A DNA stretch of 64,000 nucleotides from Streptomyces rapamycinicus NRRL 5491. Its GTDB lineage: Bacteria > Actinomycetota > Actinomycetes > Streptomycetales > Streptomycetaceae. The position numbers and the translations under genes are program-made. Where the stretch lies: positions 12,028,001-12,092,000 of the forward strand of contig NZ_CP085193.1 in assembly GCF_024298965.1 (NCBI RefSeq), written 5' to 3'. This document shows positions 62,794-64,000 of the stretch, piece by piece. Under the pieces are notes generated by a model. It did not search any database. It was not told the DNA's origin and worked only from the letters and a program-made list of their open reading frames with translations. Each line of letters begins with the position of its first letter. Position 1 is the stretch's first letter.

Positions 62794-62977
62794 CCCGTCG
62801 CTTGCGGATCGGGGCGATGCCGTCCGCCATGGGGATCGGCGACATCTCCACACGAGGATCGTCGCGGACCAGCGCGTTGAACGCGCGGACCCCTTCGGCG
62901 TCGGTATCCCGTGCCCCGGGGCCGACGACCCGGCCGGAGAACAGGGTGTTGTCCACCACGATTAGGATCTTCGGCAT
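62783..62977 (-). pseudogene. O-methyltransferase, C-terminal remnant
   Basis: 64 codons on the minus strand encode LIVVDNTLFSGRVVGPGARD, then GVRAFNALVRDDPRVEMS and MADGIAPIRKR, which is the C-terminal end of class I SAM-dependent O-methyltransferases of the caffeoyl-CoA OMT type (metal-binding D-N motif in VVDN). The SAM-binding N-terminal 150 or so residues are missing: the frame begins at an ATG (62977) that overlaps the ATG of the divergent membrane-protein gene. The stop at 62783 overlaps the LysR 3' end by 11 bp. Most likely a decayed or truncated gene; a real tailoring OMT may once have ended here. Confidence 0.75.
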
Positions 62978-63621
62978 GGCGAAGCGCGCGGTCCATCGGC
63001 GGGCCCGGAAGATATTGGGCGAGGAGCCCGTGGCCCTGGTCTGGTGCGAGATCCACAAGTCCATTCCCACGCCGCCCAAAGGGGTACACCGCGCCGCGGG
63101 CAGGGGACGGCTGAAGCCGGGGCACCACTGGCTGCTGTACGTCGGCGCCGTGGTGTTCTTCTTCGTCGTCGTCCCGATGATGCTGATCGACAAGCTGGGC
63201 ACCGGCCGACGTGACCGGTCGAACGCCCGCCCCTCCGCTTCCGCCTCCGGCCGCGATCGCGATCGCGATCGCGGACAGGATCCGGCGAACCACGTCTTCG
63301 ACGGCGACTGGAGCCTGACGGCGGGCCAGTTGCTCCTGCGCTGGTACGGGCACTCACCCAACCCCAAACGCCTGGTCATGCTGGCCCGCGAGCGCGTCTG
63401 TATCGCCACGTCCCTCGCCGCCGGCTGTCGCCCACCAAGGCCGACGACTTCCGCATCGTCGCGGAGTTCCCCTCGATCAGGCCCGCGTCGAAGGCGAGGC
63501 GGGCCAGCCGCGCGGATTCGCCACCTTCCGGCTCCGCTTCGCCGACGGCTCCTGGCTGGAAGTAGGACGGCTGGGCGAACCCGAGGACGCGGACCACTTC
63601 CTTCGCACCATCAACGGATGA
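62976..63621 (+). CDS. Single-pass membrane protein of unknown function (2 frameshifts)
   Basis: About 216 aa across three frames. ATG 62976 has AGGA eight bases upstream. A basic N-terminus (MAKRAVHRRARKILGEEPVA) is followed by one helix (WLLYVGAVVFFFVVVPMMLI) and a soluble C-terminal domain reading ANHVFDGDWSLTAGQLLLRW, RRLSPTKADDFRIVAEFP and FATFRLRFADGSWLEVGRLG to FLRTING. The breaks are one lost C at 63412-63414 and one at 63469-63472; the true stop is TGA 63619-63621. The family was not recognised. The XRE regulator gene begins 9 bp later, so they may be co-transcribed. Confidence 0.7.
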
Positions 63622-63630
63622 TCAACTGAC

Positions 63631-64000
63631 ATGGCTACCTCCCACGCGCCCCTGTCCCGCGACGACCGGCGCACCGAGTTGCGGGAGTTCCTGCGCAGCC
63701 GCCGGGCCCGGGTCTCCCCGGCCGATGTCGGCATGCCCGACGGTGGCCGGCGGCGCACACCCGGTCTGCGGCGCGAGGAGGTCGCGGTGCTGGCAGGCGT
63801 CGGAGTGTCCTGGTACACGTGGCTGGAGCAGGGCCGCGACATCAAGGTGTCCGAGCAGGTCCTCGACGCGATCGCCCGGGCGCTGCTGCTGGGCTCCGCC
63901 GAGCGTGCCCACCTGTACCGCCTGGCCGGACTCAACCCGCCGCAGGCCCCTTCCGCGCCCTCGGCGGCACCGTCACCCGAGGTGCGGCGGTTGCTGGACG
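63631..64000 (+). CDS. XRE-family regulator, MmyB-like (partial, runs off the window)
   Basis: The first 123 codons of a helix-turn-helix regulator from ATG 63631: ELREFLRSRRARVSPADVGM, RRTPGLRREEVAVLAGVGVS, WYTWLEQGRDIKVSEQVLDA and LLLGSAERAHLYRLAGL. The RRTPGLRREEVA-VSWYTWLEQGR pattern is characteristic of the MmyB-type XRE regulators, which normally carry a C-terminal ligand domain (MmyB-like LBD) that would lie beyond the window. Such regulators are often linked to antibiotic clusters or to a divergent oxidoreductase. Confidence 0.9.
   Translation, partial: MATSHAPLSRDDRRTELREFLRSRRARVSPADVGMPDGGRRRTPGLRREEVAVLAGVGVSWYTWLEQGRDIKVSEQVLDAIARALLLGSAERAHLYRLAGLNPPQAPSAPSAAPSPEVRRLLD

Overview
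The window is high-GC DNA with GC-rich third codon positions, many GTG starts, rare TTA (bldA-type) codons, Tat-exported and LCP-type envelope proteins and a modular type I polyketide synthase. All of this points to a Streptomyces or close actinomycete chromosome. No rRNA, tRNA, CRISPR array or intact transposase was seen.

Left flank (1-24.1 kb). A cytochrome P450 (+) converges on a minus-strand operon of glutaryl-CoA dehydrogenase, CoA-transferase, AidB-like acyl-CoA dehydrogenase and MHS transporter, headed by a LysR gene. It looks like a dicarboxylate (possibly glutarate) uptake and degradation unit. Next come a small membrane protein (frameshifted), a 0.4-kb stretch with a large nested inverted repeat, an LCP-family gene, and a three-gene operon: a 114-aa unknown, an 8-TM membrane protein and a 1009-aa TPR-CHAT protease-like protein. 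That operon is the best candidate for an undescribed system. A Tat-secreted GH95-like glycosidase, a 3'-truncated D-2-hydroxyacid dehydrogenase, an aminotransferase, a TetR regulator, NADP-glutamate dehydrogenase, a secreted beta-propeller protein and an APH-like kinase follow.

Centre (24.1-62.8 kb). A biosynthetic gene cluster: an SDR oxidoreductase, an FAD monooxygenase fused in frame to a LysR regulator, then four collinear PKS genes (27.4-61.6 kb) encoding a KSQ loading module, six extension modules and a terminal thioesterase, a strong terminator, and a second LysR homologous to the first. The domain order is KSQ-AT-ACP | KS-AT(mal)-DH-KR-ACP | KS-AT(mmal-type)-dead DH-KR-ACP | KS-AT(mal)-ACP | KS-AT(mmal)-DH-ER-KR-ACP | KS-AT(unusual)-KR-ACP | KS-AT(mmal)-DH-ER-KR-ACP-TE. 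By collinearity this predicts a propionate-started heptaketide with C12=C13 alkene, C11-OH, C9 ketone, C5-OH and methyls at C10, C6 and C2, able to close as a 12-membered macrolactone or a delta-lactone.

Right edge (62.8-64 kb). A C-terminal remnant of an O-methyltransferase (minus), a one-TM membrane protein (two frameshifts), and an XRE-type regulator cut by the window end.

Sequence quality. By following protein homology across frames I count about 34 single-base frameshifts (28 in the PKS genes), nearly all one-base losses in short G or C runs. They probably reflect indel errors in the read data, so the PKS genes are annotated here as whole genes across those breaks.
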